From the NCBI RefSeq assembly GCF_037176765.1, contig NC_090022.1, positions 57,925,209-57,989,208 of the forward strand: a stretch of 64,000 nt of DNA, read 5' to 3'. A model generated the notes under the pieces. It ran no database searches and was not told the origin of the DNA. It saw only the letters and a list, made by a program, of their open reading frames with translations. Origin of the DNA: Anolis sagrei (Eukaryota; Chordata; Lepidosauria; Squamata; Anolidae). Both the position numbers and the translations under genes were made by a program. Positions 47,101-58,466 of this stretch are shown here, piece after piece. Positions within the stretch are counted from its first letter, which is position 1. Every line of letters begins with the position of its first letter.

Positions 47101-47970
47101 ACATTTCACCCACATCTATGGCAGGTATCCTCACAACCTCTGAGGATGCCTGCCATAAATGTGAGCAAAACATCAGGAGAGAATGCTACTGGAACATGGC
47201 TATACAGCCTGGAAAACTCACAGCAACCCAGAGATTCCGGCCATGAAAGCCTTCGACAACACATGGCAATTAAAGTGGTGTCAAATTGCATTAATTCTTC
47301 CAAGGACATCAAGAGACTTAGGCTTGAGTGTTGTCTCAGCCATGAAAACACACTAGGTAACCATAGTCGAAGGCAAAAACAAGCATCTTCTGAACAAATT
47401 TTGCCAAGAAAAATCCACGATAGGTTTGCCGTAGCATCACCGTAAGTCAGAAATGTCTTGAAGAAACACAACACACACAATAAAAGAAAATGAAGCTCAG
47501 CTACATTCTGTGCAGTTTAGTCTCAAGTCACAAAGAAGCTTTTGCCCATCAGTGCAGCCACTAATGAACTAGAAGGGCTAGTGGTTTTTATTCAGTGTAA
47601 AGGAACTCTATTGTTTCTGTGTTAAAATTTTCATGTTTACATTGGAAATAAAGGACAGGGCCTCTGTATCTTCAATCTGTGTCTACAAAAGGTATTTCAG
47701 CAGTTATTGCTTGCACCTGCTGGAAATCCTTTTTCCACACAACTGTTAAGCGAGCATTCAAGAAACCTTGTCCCTTAATTCCCCTGGCAACCTTATTTTA
47801 CACTAATTTTGCAAATATCTCTTGTGATGTTAGCCTGTCTTATTACAACTGTGCCCTTTTTGAAATTTTAGATTTGGTTCCAGAATCGCCGAGCAAAGCT
47901 GAAAAGATCCCACAGAGAATCTCAGTTCCTAATGGTTAAGAATACTTTCTCTCAAAACATGATAAAATAA
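43933..47970 (+). CDS. HESX1: HESX1, paired-like homeodomain repressor (4 coding exons)
   Basis: Complete coding sequence: exons 43933-44122, 44326-44525, 45118-45219 and 47872-47970; 591 nt, 196 residues plus TAA (human 185). The eh1 repression motif FSIESILGI lies at residues ~32-40; by family knowledge it binds Groucho/TLE. The homeodomain runs from about residue 119 ([20 protein letters not shown]) through [11 protein letters not shown] near 166-176. The invariant recognition-helix residues W, F, N and R are present. Role: represses target genes in anterior neural plate and Rathke's pouch, needed for forebrain and pituitary development. The start was chosen because it is the first in-frame ATG after the predicted cap site; the N-terminus is about 11 residues longer than human. 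All splice sites are GT-AG. Confidence 0.97.
44326..44525 (+). CDS. HESX1: HESX1 exon 2 (residues 64-130)
   Basis: 200 nt after TTTCTCAG. Ends in [20 protein letters not shown], the start of the homeodomain; donor GTAGGG. Confidence 0.96.
44807..45024. mobile_element. Penelope-like fold-back copy in HESX1 intron 2
   Basis: Left half is the family 3' end reversed (tgttgaaggctttcaatacc ... gccatgttccagaggcattc), right half the same segment forward. Flanked by ACTTAGTTTGAACCAAT (44790-44806) and ACTTAGGTTGAACCAAT (45025-45041), a 17-bp duplication with one mismatch. Confidence 0.8.
45118..45219 (+). CDS. HESX1: HESX1 exon 3 (residues 131-164)
   Basis: 34 codons, [18 protein letters not shown] then [16 protein letters not shown]; homeodomain helices 1 and 2. 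Confidence 0.97.
46330..46560 (-). mobile_element. 5S-derived SINE, minus strand, in HESX1 intron 3
   Basis: cttcataaggttttcttaag and ggtggtttttaccatttccc belong to the SINE body; ctcccattcaattactaacc then aggctgatcctgcttggcat is the complement of the 5S rRNA internal promoter region. Confidence 0.7.
46860..46985 (+). mobile_element. MITE fragment of a common lizard family
   Basis: agtttgaaaacactttaact, ggctcagtgctatggtattc and accagcactctttaacagag form a recurrent squamate repeat. Superfamily not assigned. Confidence 0.45.
47044..47261. mobile_element. Penelope-like fold-back copy in HESX1 intron 3
   Basis: Inverted arms of the family 3' end meet near 47125-47150. Flanks CATGGCAAATTAA (47031-47043) and CATGGCAATTAA (47262-47273) are a target duplication with one base difference. 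The right edge reads ggccatgaaagccttcgaca. Confidence 0.8.
47310..47475 (+). mobile_element. MIR/CORE-type SINE
   Basis: gttgtctcagccatgaaaac, ttttgccaagaaaaatccac and gtaagtcagaaatgtcttga in family order. Confidence 0.6.
47872..47970 (+). CDS. HESX1: HESX1 exon 4 (residues 165-196)
   Basis: [20 protein letters not shown] then [12 protein letters not shown] and TAA. Recognition helix plus short tail. Intron 3 (2.65 kb) holds a 5S-type SINE and Penelope-like, CORE-SINE relics. Confidence 0.97.
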   Translation: MWFQNRRAKLKRSHRESQFLMVKNTFSQNMIK

Positions 47971-48104
47971 GAAAAAATCACCGAACTCTCTGGAATGGAA
48001 TTCTGCTGGGTCTGTAATGATGGTGCAATCAAATAATTATCAGATTAAAATGTGCTTGGATATTTCAAATAGTTTTGAAAGAATGTAATGACTTTCCTGT
48101 GCAA

Positions 48105-48110
48105 AATAAA
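48105..48110 (+). terminator. HESX1: HESX1 poly(A) signal
   Basis: AATAAA 135 bases after the stop, followed by gtgtaaatac. Canonical hexamer and spacing for a short 3' UTR. Confidence 0.75.
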
Positions 48111-48659
48111 GTGTAAATACTACTGTAACATGATTCCTGTTTATAGCATGACAACTATTTATCTTCCAAATTACATAGGAATGTCCAGGAAGAACAAGAA
48201 ATGCTTATTTTTGTGGTTAACTGGCCCAAGGTGCTGGTGATATACTGCGGAGACTCACAGAGACTTTACATGCATCCCTTTACATTCGTCTCTTAAAGGT
48301 GTATCAATTCATATTACATAATCTAAGGGATCCAGAGGTTGAAAAGTTACTTTTAAAGATTAATTACTCTTGTTAATTATTGATTAATTACATTATTAAT
48401 TATTGTTCAAGATCCAGGATTCTTAAATAACACTACAGTTAACAATTTATCAGAAGTAACTTTGCTTATCTATTTCTCAACAGTAACGAAAATTATATTT
48501 TGAGTTATTTACAAATGTTTCTGAATGTTGTAAGCCACTGACACTTCATAAAAACATCATGTTCTCCTATCCATCTCGTCTCTATATTAACACTGACAAC
48601 AGGCAACAACATTTGGCACTGCACACACTGGTGCTTGGGTTATATAATATTTATCTGTC

Positions 48660-48740
48660 AGCATTCATTTATTTATTGCATTTATATGCTGCTTTTCTCA
48701 CCCCTGGAGGACTCAAAGCGGTTTCCCACATAATTATTTA
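48660..48740 (-). mobile_element. L2/CR1-type LINE 3' end, minus strand
   Basis: tttatttattgcatttatat then cttttctcacccctggagga: complement of the LINE terminus. Confidence 0.6.
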
Positions 48741-49094
48741 GTGAAGCTACACCGAAACAACCAAATTATTACCACTAAAGTGCAAAGGTAGTAATGAATG
48801 CATCATATAACTATAGCTATGGTTTCCTTGTGGCGTTTAGGAACTGACTGCAAATAACTTGGTATTTCCATAGTAGGTCTGCTTGTTATGCAAGCTCATT
48901 GAAGACAGTTTTATTTATATATGAAAAGCTTTGAACACCATATAATTGCTCTGGATAATTTAGTGATGCATAGTGGCATTGCCTATAGAATCACACTGGA
49001 AATCAAAAGAGAACACTTTCTTGTCCCACCAGAGTAATTCTATGGTATGCTTTACTTGCAAGCCCAAGACATTGGAAAAAGAGGGTTCCAGATT

Positions 49095-49195
49095 GAGGTG
49101 TTGTGTGGTTTCTGGGCTGTATGGTTGTGTTCGAGCAGCATTTTCTCCTGACATTTTGCCTGCGTCTGTGGCTGACATCATTAGAGGTTTCTATA
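49095..49195 (-). mobile_element. Penelope-like 3' fragment
   Basis: Short reversed 3' UTR piece (ttctgggctgtatggttgtg ... tctcctgacattttgcctgc), flanked by perfect GGTTCCAGATT copies (49084-49094, 49196-49206). Confidence 0.8.
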
Positions 49196-50111
49196 GGTTC
49201 CAGATTATATGAAAATTCTATTCCAGGAAGAGTCTTTGAGCAGATCCCTGGCATAACATGCAAGCCTACTGCCACTGGTTACTTGCAAGCTCTGCAAGGA
49301 TTTATGTATAAATCAAAGGTACAAGGAGGGAGTCCTGTCCAGGCAGCAGCGATTCTCAGCAGCAGCCACCCAACCTCTATGAAAGTTTTGTACTGGCACT
49401 TTATAAGCACCGTTTTATGTGTCCCAGAGGTGTAGTGCCATGGCCACTGTCCCCAGGAAAGAGATTGCTCCTGTGATTATCCTGTGCTTGATGGAGAACC
49501 ACTTCACTTCTGTCCAGGGTTTGTATGCACCAGTTGACCCACACCTATTACAATTAGCTCTCCTCACACCCCCATTTGGTCATTGAGAAAACACAATAGC
49601 ATTATGCAACCGTTCTTTCGGAAGAAACACAATTCCAGTTATACTGGGGAATGCACAATACTTCCCATATTTTACCACCTGCATTGTTTGTTGGTAAAAT
49701 AGCCAGAGTCCACACCAGAGTGTCATTACTCCAACTTGATGATTTTGGAACTTTTAGTGATTGAAAAGAAGCAAGAACTGCAATCCTGCTCATAATGGTG
49801 CTCTTTAAACCACAATTTGCATCCGGTGAGCAAAAATGTACACAAAGATTTTAGGCTCTGATTAGCATGCAGTCACTTCTTTGCTGTTTCTTTATATGTC
49901 TTAATTTTTAAAAAAAACTAGTCTGGGTTTGAAAGAAGTCAGATGCTGGAGGGCAGTCTAATCTCGTTTAATCACTGTTTTACTCAAAACGAGGCAAACA
50001 TTGGGTGTGATGGTTTGTGTTTTGTTTACATTAACAGAATATGAAGCAGAACTAAAAAATGTGAATGCTTCAACTATTATTTTGAAATGTAAGTTCAAAA
50101 ATATTCATAAT

Positions 50112-50340
50112 TGGGTTGTTGTGTGTTTTCCGGGCTATATGGCCATGTTCCATAAGCATTAAGTTCCAATATGTTAAATTATCATATTTTCCTAGTTTCC
50201 AACAGACCTCACAACTTCTGAAGATGCCTACCATAGATGCAGGCAAAACTTCAGGAGATAATGCTTCTGCAACATGACCATACAGCCTGGAAAACCCACA
50301 ACAACCCAGTGATTCTGGCCATGAAAGCCTTCGACAATAC
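50112..50340. mobile_element. Penelope-like fold-back copy
   Basis: Starts gggttgttgtgtgttttccg (reversed 3' end) and ends catgaaagccttcgacaata (forward 3' end), with a central rearrangement. No clean duplication. Confidence 0.7.
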
Positions 50341-51106
50341 AATTATCGTATTATTTGGATTTGACTGAAGAAAAACTAAGATGTTACCATAATTATTGCC
50401 CTCACATTATGACAGAGCAAGAGATACTACTGCAAATATTTCCACCAAAGATCTAACCCACAAAACCAAATCACTACCATTACACTGCATTCTAGGATAA
50501 TTCCTTGAAACAAGCTTACAAAAAATAGGTACAGTCAAATAGCTGGTTATTCCCGTATTTTTGAGCTTGTTTGCCATCTGTCTTGTATCTGCACACTCTA
50601 ACAAAATATGACACCTATTCTCTCTACCTTTAAATAAGCCCTTGTTCATGAGGTGGTTATTATTCATAATTATGCCTTTGTCAGAACAACCAAGGCTGAT
50701 TTGAATAGATTTCAAGGCTGGGTCCTTGCTTCCCCTGTAACTTGCTGAAGAGCAGGTTGCGTATCTGTTATCCGAAACGCTTGAGACCACGCTTGAGACC
50801 AGAAGTGTTTTACATTTTGAATTTGTTTGGATTCTGGAATACCTTTATTTGCATATCGGTACATACTGAGATATCTTGGAGGTGGAACCCAAGTCTAAAT
50901 ATGGAATTCATGTATGTTTTATATATGTACTTTATACACATAACTTGAAGGTAATTTGATACACAATGGTTTCAATAATTTTGTACATGAAGCCAAATTT
51001 GTATGAATTGGACCATCAAAAAGCAAAGATGTCACTATCACAGTCACCCATGTGGAGAAGTTTAGATATTGGAGCATTTCGGATTTTTGGATCAGGGATA
51101 CTGAGA

Positions 51107-51257
51107 GCCCTTCCACACAGCCCTATATCCCAGAATATCAAGACAGAAAATCCCACATTATCTGAGTGTGGACTCAGCTAACCCAGTTCAAAGCAGATAT
51201 TATGGGATTTCCTGCCTCGATATTCTGGGATATAGGGCTGTGTGGAAGCACCCTGAG
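51107..51257. mobile_element. Palindromic MITE (CCCTTCCACACAGC family)
   Basis: agcccttccacacagcccta at the left mirrors atagggctgtgtggaagcac at the right; inner arms cccacattatctg / gcagatattatggg. Same family at 55266-55428. Superfamily not assigned. Confidence 0.7.
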
Positions 51258-51492
51258 CTTGTACCACAGAAGGACTGGGTTCTCTGAGGGGAAGATCTGT
51301 CTGAGCAGTGAGTATAAGGCATCATACCCATCCTCTGCATAATATACTTCACCTAAAATGTTGATATGTGATTAGGCATGAATTCTCATTGTCATGATAG
51401 ATACATCTGTAGATCAAGCCCCAGTTACTCTCAATGTAAAATGTGGGAGTTAATAATATGGTATTGGCTGCTCCCCTTCCACTAAACTAGGG

Positions 51493-51746
51493 TTTGTTTT
51501 TCATGACAGGAGCAACTTGAGAAACTGCAACTTGCTTCTAGTATGAGAGAATTGGCTGTCTGCAAGGAGGTTGCCCAGGGAACGCCTAGATGTTTGATAT
51601 TTTACCATTCTGTGGGAGGCTTCTCTCATGTTCCCACATGAGAAGCTGGAGCTGACAGATGGGAGCTCACCTCACTCCCTGGATTTGAACCCGTGACCTT
51701 TCAGTCAGCAGTCCTGCTTGCACAAGGGTTTAACTCCACCGGAGAC
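51493..51746 (-). mobile_element. tRNA-derived SINE, minus strand
   Basis: tgacaggagcaacttgagaa to tttgaacccgtgacctttca (box B complement). Target duplication TCCACTAAACTAGG / TCCACTAAACTGGG around it. Confidence 0.85.
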
Positions 51747-51819
51747 TCCACTAAACTGGGTGGTGGCTATTGACTGGCAGTTGGAAAAGGGAATTTTAGT
51801 GCTGTACTTTTATTCCCGT

Positions 51820-51990
51820 TGTTATATTATGCATGTTTAAAATTGTTTTAAAATAATGCTGTTTTAAAAAGTATGTACTATTCATTTTTTACTTGTTTAT
51901 TATAATGTTTGTTTTTTCTCGTCATGTTGTGGGGTATCTTGGGTCCCATATTAGGAGAAAAAGCAAGACAAAAATATAACTAAACTTCAC
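51820..51990 (+). mobile_element. L2/CR1-type LINE 3' end
   Basis: Degraded terminus gtatcttgggtcccatatta ... agacaaaaatataacta. Confidence 0.5.
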
Positions 51991-52395
51991 AACAGTAGCA
52001 GAAAATGATGTAATCACAATTCCTACCAGCATGTTGGTCTATCAAACTTGAGAGAGTCCAAACTTCAAGTTGCAATTATTGGGCAAATAATTTTCTTTTT
52101 AAAAACTCTTTATCACATTCTAAAAGATGATAAATAAAGAAATGGGACAGTTTCAACTAAGATGCAGACAGATTCTATCTCAAAGGAGCTGCCATTGGAA
52201 ACGTCCTCTCTGTAGTCCCCACAAAACATATTTCTGGGGTTGTTGGGCATACAAAAAGGTCTCTGCAGATTACTTTGATGAGTACACACATTGATATGGG
52301 AAAAGGTGGTCCTTCAAAAATTAATTCCCAAATGTCTGAATTAATGACTTTTACTAACACTTTCAAGTCATAGTTAAATAATGTCGTTAACAAGG

Positions 52396-52667
52396 ATTTT
52401 TTTCCCCCGTGTCAGGAGTGACTTGAGAAACTGCAAGTCGTTTCTGGTGTGAGAGAATTGGCCGTCTGCAAGGACGTTGCCCAGGGACGCCTGGATGATT
52501 TGATGTTTTTATCGTCCCTTGTGGGAGGCTCTTCTCATGTCCCCGCATGAGGAGCTGGAGCTGATAGAGGGAGCTCATCCGCCTCTCCATGGATTCGAAC
52601 CGGCGACCTGTCAGTTTTCAGTCCTGCTGGCACAGGGGTTTAACCCACTGCGCCACCGGGGGCTCCA
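52396..52667 (-). mobile_element. tRNA-derived SINE, minus strand, full length
   Basis: gtgtcaggagtgacttgaga to cactgcgccaccgggggctc. Box B complement ggattcgaaccggcgacc. Perfect flanking repeat TTAACAAGG (52387-52395, 52668-52676). Confidence 0.88.
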
Positions 52668-53849
52668 TTAACAAGGTAAAATTCTGAAATAACACCATAG
52701 TACAGAGTGTTCTGTGTACCAAGACACCTTTCATGCTACATATTTATACTGCTATGATCCCATTTTAATTGTCATCATATGAAATCTTTGGAGTAGCAAT
52801 TTAGGGAAGGGCATTTCCAATTCACAGGTAAGGCCATAGTGCCTTATTAAACTACAAACCCCAATATTCTACAAAATGTTGCCATGGCAGTTAAAGTGGA
52901 ATCATAGTGATATAATTCTGTAGTGTGAAAAGATTTAAAGATATCAAACAAGGGTTACCATAGCACCACTCTGTTCTGTGAGTTCACCCAAAAAGATAAC
53001 ATACAAAAGAGTTTTACGGTGCATTAAACTCATGGAAAGTTCAACGAGTTGTTATTAGTGAATACAGAGAGATGGAGTAACCTTCAATCATTATACTATA
53101 ATGCTGGGTTTTACAGATCAGTTTATAAACTAGGGTCCTGTATGAAATCAGCTGTGCCTTTAAAAAAATACAATGCTTAATGTACTTTGACTGGCCGGTC
53201 TAATAACAGGAAATGTGACACTTAACAAGGAATTCACATGTTTATTTTACTAATGTTGACCCAAGACGTTCTGAACAAAGATAACATCATTTGCAAATAC
53301 CCTCATTTTGCTCATTGTTGAATGAAGGGTCATCCCTTCTCATTCAGTACCTGTGTCATTCAATGCCACTAATTTACAGTCTTTGTGAGTAATAATCACC
53401 AACTCAGGGTCATTTAGGAAATCAGTAGTGGACCATGATGTTATTTTTCAGTGGATTAACTCAATTTCCTTCATCATTGTCTTGTTAATCTCATTTGCTT
53501 TTTTTGCATTTAGTAGAACTGGTTCTTTTATAATTGGACCAGTTGCTCTAAACTCTGAGCTGTGGGGTCTAAAGCTTTACTTACTTCTGACAAACAAGTT
53601 TGGAAACTGCTAAAATAACACTGTAATTTTTTTCATTGGCTGAAAAAGCATGTTCTTGATCATCACTAATTTCCACTTACAAGAGAGATTTACAATTTTC
53701 TAATTGGTGGGAAATAATGGGCCAAATAGAAAACCAAAATAATGCCAGTAGTCTTAACCTGAAAAGGCAATGTAACCGACGTAGGATTATTAAACAATTG
53801 GATTATGAGATTGGACTATGTTTTATCCAGGAGACGAAAATGATTTCTT

Positions 53850-54020
53850 TACGCAATTTGTTATGGTTTTATATTATAAGTCAATGTTTTTAAATGTTTT
53901 AAATGTTTTTATGATGTTGTTAGGCATTGAATTGTTGCCTTGTGAACCGCCTTGAGTTGCCTGTGAGCTTAGAAGGGTGGTATATAAATATAGTAAATAA
54001 AATAAATAATAATAATAACC
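53850..54020 (+). mobile_element. L2/CR1-type LINE 3' end
   Basis: tgtgaaccgccttgagttgc ... gtggtatataaatatagtaa with a (AAT)n-like tail. Confidence 0.75.
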
Positions 54021-54125
54021 TGCCTGGAAGATTCGTGCATTTGTTTATTTGGAACTTGGTGGGATAGATTTACAAGTAAACATATGCTGGACTGAGCTAC
54101 GTGGATATATTATTTGATGAACTGT

Positions 54126-54316
54126 GTTGTTGTGAGTTTTCCGGGCTGTAAAGCCATGTTCCAGAAGCATTCTCTCCTGATGTTTTGCCTGCATCGGAGG
54201 TTGTGAGGTCTGAGGATGCCTGCTGTAGATGCAGGCAAAACATCAGGAGAGAATGCTTCTGGAGCCCGGAAAACTCACAACAACCCAGTGATTCTGGCCA
54301 TGAAAACCTTTGACAA
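54126..54316. mobile_element. Penelope-like fold-back copy
   Basis: ttgttgtgagttttccgggc reversed at the left, ggccatgaaaacctttgaca forward at the right; arms meet near 54205. Target duplication not certain. Confidence 0.75.
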
Positions 54317-55265
54317 TACTTGAACTCTTCACACTATCTGACCAGTGAGGGAGAAAGTGGCAATAAGGCAAAAGTGTTAAAAAGGCAAGTAATGTTTTTC
54401 TTTTTTCCTTACGTTAAATTTTGGAATGGTCCAGAGTAGGTAAAACAGATTCCCGGCAAAGCCAAAGTAATAAACTCCTAGAAAGAATGATATTGAGCTC
54501 AGCTGTCTACTTCAGCTGGCGTAAAGTTTGCATTCTGTTTTCACCCTCTGTAGAATGACCTCTGAATAGAAAACAAATCAGTATGCTTGGCAAGATTACA
54601 GAATACAGCAAATTGAATTCTTCCTAATCTATGTAGCGGCAGGGCACTTGCTCTTGGCAGTGAGGTACTGAAGGAGCGTCGACAGAAACATGCCGTGTAA
54701 CTATGGGTCTATTCACTTGCTATTGTATCAGGAGAAAACTCTTCTCGGTACAAGTCTCAGGCGGGACCAGAACCAGAGTGAAAGGAGGCGTTGTCCGCTT
54801 CCACTAACCCCGAGAAACTCACATCCTGTGAACTGTTGTCTTTGCACAACAGAGTAGGGATTGGGTCATTTGGCTATAAGCATTTAAAATTGCTTTATGT
54901 TAAGCATATATAATTTTCTTAGGTTGTTCGTTTGATTGTATTAATTGGAGCCATCCCAACGGATTAATCTAGTCTCCTTAGGGAAGTGTTGGCATCAAGA
55001 GCAACCAAGACAATTTGCTGCATGAGGTGGAACTGCAAGCGGCACCCAGTTGAACCCCCAAATCAAGGTGTGCAATAATCAAAACCAACAAAGTGGCACG
55101 GGAGATAGAAAAAGTGGTTCCGCCTATATCTAGCAGCCAGAATGCATTATTAGTAATCCATTGAATTACTAGCTATTTGATGTCCTTTTATGAAATTCAG
55201 CATATGCTGTCTGGCTTCTTCACTTTGCAAAATGCCAGGGCTGACCTTTGTTGGTGTGTTACCCA

Positions 55266-55428
55266 AAGCCCCTTCCACACAGCTGAATAAAATCCCACAT
55301 TATCTGCTTTGAATTGGAATATATGGCAGTGTAGACTCAGGTAACCCAGCTCAAAGCAGATATTGTGGGATTTTCTGCCTTGATATTCTGCATTATAAGG
55401 CTGTGTGGAAGGGCCCTAAGACACACTA
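55266..55428. mobile_element. Palindromic MITE (CCCTTCCACACAGC family)
   Basis: gccccttccacacagctgaa mirrors ggctgtgtggaagggcccta, with cccacattatctgctttgaa / ctcaaagcagatattgtggg inside. Confidence 0.75.
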
Positions 55429-55845
55429 AATCTGGGATGTATAGGATTCATTCAAACATGTATACCTTCAACAAATGTCCAGTGTTATATTGTTTGATTA
55501 TAAATCGTATCACTGGGATTTTACACGTCTTTTCCCAGCTCATTCTACTCTTCTATTAATAGTGTTCCATTAGTTTTTCTACATACTTTTAACACCTCTT
55601 GAGGTGCAATTTATTTTGTTTACTGACCCAGACTCTCATATTGCAGCATGAATGCAACCAGAATGTTAATAGGCTAAATACATGTAATATTGAAGCCTTA
55701 TGATATTCCTATTGTCTGCATCCATTTAGGGATTTTTTGTTAATAATTATAGTTTCTATTATTAAAATTTCAAAGTAATCTATAAAATATTGTATATGCA
55801 CATAATTAAGAAAAAATCTGTACTATTTTGTCTTACCTAAATATC

Positions 55846-56010
55846 CTGAAGCCATGAGATCTCATCTAATCTTGGAAGCTAAGCAGGGTCAGTCCTGGTT
55901 AGTACTTGGATAGCCAATATTGGATGCGTCATTTCTGGATGGGCCAACCAATAACAGGTGTTGTAGGTTATATTTCAGGTGAAAAAACTACCAAAACCAA
56001 TTCTGAGTAT
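55846..56010 (+). mobile_element. 5S rRNA-derived SINE
   Basis: The head reads ctgaagccatgagatctcat, cttggaagctaagcagggtc and ctggttagtacttggatagc, which is recognisably 5S rRNA including its internal promoter, diverged at scattered positions. SINE3-like family, not a functional 5S gene. Confidence 0.8.
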
Positions 56011-56430
56011 TCCTTACCTAACAAAACTATGGAATTCATGGGGTCACCAAAAGTTAATTGTCAACCTCAAAGCACAAACACACAGATACATCCCTGGAAG
56101 AAGCACAGATTAAACAAATTTTAAAGTCTCGGCTATAACTTTTCATCCTGACAGTGTTTACCAGCAGTTCAAAGAATCTCAATAACAAGTACATCTCCCC
56201 ATCTACTGTTTGTGAGAACTAGGCCAAAGGAGGTATATGAGTTGGGATTTCTAATCTTAGCCATTACATTGCATTTCCTCAAGATTTTGACATATTGGAC
56301 TGTAAGGAAAAAAATAAACTGGCAATTGATATCTTCTAGCTTGTATCAACATATTTTTTCCTGTGATATAGCTTAGTGAAGTATTCTGCAGAACTCAAAA
56401 GCCTATACACTTTGATTGTATTCTGGTTGG

Positions 56431-56533
56431 GTTTTTTTTTCCATGTCAGGAGTGACTTGAAAAACTGCAAGTTGCTTCTGGTGTGAGAGAATTGTCTGCA
56501 AGGACATTGCCCAGGGGACGCCCAGATGTTTTG
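56431..56533 (-). mobile_element. tRNA-derived SINE, strongly 5'-truncated
   Basis: Only the 3' ~100 bases remain. Perfect flanking repeat ATTCTGGTTGG (56420-56430, 56534-56544). Confidence 0.85.
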
Positions 56534-56901
56534 ATTCTGGTTGGTGCTAATAATACTTTTGCTCAAAGGTGGAGTTGCATTTTGACAGCATTTTAGCTTC
56601 TCTTTCACACATGCTGCTGTTGAATGACTATAAACACAGGAGTAGACCTGTTCCTCTCTTGTGTAACACACTCCCTCCTGTGGTGTGTTGTGGACTTACA
56701 GCCTTCAAATTAGTAAAAAATTGAATTAAAGAAATAACACCTTGGAGCTACAAGGTTCAATGAGACTCTGTTTAAAGGACAGTAAAATGGAAACATCAGA
56801 ACGCTGTATGGATTACTTAAACACAGAAGTGGAACACTATTGTAATGAATTATTATACACTATGGTATCATTGCTTGCACACTTAACAGGTCTAAATCAC
56901 A

Positions 56902-57020
56902 TCATAGAATCATAGAATCCTAGAGTGGGAAGATAACACACAATCAAAGCACTCTCAGTAGATGGCCATCCTGCTTTTTGAAAAGGAGACATTCACTATA
57001 CTTCAAGGCAGCATAGAAGT
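56902..57020 (-). mobile_element. CR1 LINE fragment, minus strand
   Basis: atcatagaatcatagaatcc is the reversed CR1 terminal repeat; then gatggccatcctgctttttg. Confidence 0.7.
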
Positions 57021-57537
57021 TTCTTGACAACTGTCAATGAATAGAAAACAAAGAAGTCAGAATGCAAGTCATCTAAGCACAGGCTCCCCCAGTATGGCAA
57101 GACGGATTTTATGCTTGTTTAGAATATAGTGATTATTTGTAAAGTTTAAATAAAATCATAGCCATTATATTTTTAGTACACACACATACACACAAATAAG
57201 CACACATGAATAAATTAGATATGTAAATTATGCAAGTATGTCTGCTGGATTATTTTGGAGGCCAGTGCGTGAATGGCCACTTCAGCATTGCCAGGATCCC
57301 ATCATGAACAGGAAAGGGCCCATCACGCCAACTGCACTATATCATTTCTACCTTTAAAGGTGAAAAACAGCACTGTAAACTGATCCTGAAAACTGTCTAT
57401 GTGCCAAAACTCTTAGTGAATTGCGGGCAATTCACTGACTGGTCCACGAACCATCAGCTGCCAACCCTGGAAAGCTCCACAAAATAAACAAAACTATTGT
57501 AGCCAATGGACACTAATACAATAACAGTCCCTGGCAT

Positions 57538-57753
57538 TGTCGAAGGCTTTCATGGCTGGAATCACTGGGTTGCTGTAAGTTTTTTCGGGCTATATGGTCA
57601 TGTTCTAGAGGTATTCTCTCCTGATGTTTTGCCTGCATCTATGGCAAGCATCCTCACTACCTCTGAGGATGCTTGCCATAGATGCAGGCGAAATGTCAGG
57701 AGAGAATATCTCAAGAACATGGGCATATAGCCCGAAAAAACTTACAGCAACCC
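57538..57753. mobile_element. Penelope-like fold-back copy
   Basis: Clear hairpin: tgtcgaaggctttcatggct ... gcctgcatctatggcaagca on the left arm and tgcttgccatagatgcaggc ... atagcccgaaaaaacttaca on the right. Perfect 12-bp flanks AGTCCCTGGCAT (57526-57537, 57754-57765). Confidence 0.88.
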
Positions 57754-58140
57754 AGTCCCTGGCATCTCCTTAGGAGAAAGGAGGTGCCAGTTCCCCACTT
57801 CAGATAGTTTAAAAAGCATTGTCTTCTTGATTCACCTTTAATTTCCTTGTATGTGCCCTTACACCAGGTCCTGGAAGGGTCTACTCACAACCCCACTTGT
57901 TATTCTCAAACTAGTCTTCTGAAAGTAACACCTCAAAAGCATAGAACAAGGATACCCAAACTAAGGCCTGATGGTTGGATCATTTGCCCAACCCCTGCCC
58001 TCAACTTTAGGCTTAGGGTCATTCTAAATCTGAAACAACTTGAAGGCACATAACAACACCAACAACAATCCTAATTAACTTGACTATCTCATCAGACAAA
58101 AGCAGGTCCACATATCCCATTGAGATACAGGTAAGTTTAT

Positions 58141-58466
58141 GTTGCTAGGGTGGGTTAAACCATCGAGCTGCTGAATTTGTTGACCAAAAGGTTGGCAGTG
58201 CAAATCTGGGGAACAGGGTGAGCTCCCGCTATTAGGCCCAGCTTCTGCCAACCTAGTAGTTCAAAAACATGCAAATGTAAGTAGATGAATAGGTACCGCC
58301 TTGGCGGGAAGGTAACAGTGTGCCATGTAGTCATGCTGACCACATGACCTTGGAGGTGTCTACTGACAACACCGGCTCTGGCTTAGAAATAGAGTTGAGC
58401 ACCACCCTCCCAGAGTCAGACATGACCAGACTTAATGTCAGGGGAAACCTTTACCTTTTACCTTTA
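58141..58466 (+). mobile_element. Sauria SINE with (ACCTTT)n tail
   Basis: tRNA-like head with gggttaaaccatcgagctgc, middle cgccttggcgggaaggtaac and gtgccatgtagtcatgctga, end agacttaatgtcaggggaaa then acctttaccttttaccttta. Diagnostic of squamates. Confidence 0.88.

Noticed and set aside
55846-55915. 5S rRNA gene
   Set aside because: Diverged at many positions and joined to a SINE body; only the promoter-side part of 5S is present.
57230-57500. Faint resemblance to a retroelement protease or pre-integrase region
   Set aside because: Only a few scattered residues agree; below what I can support.
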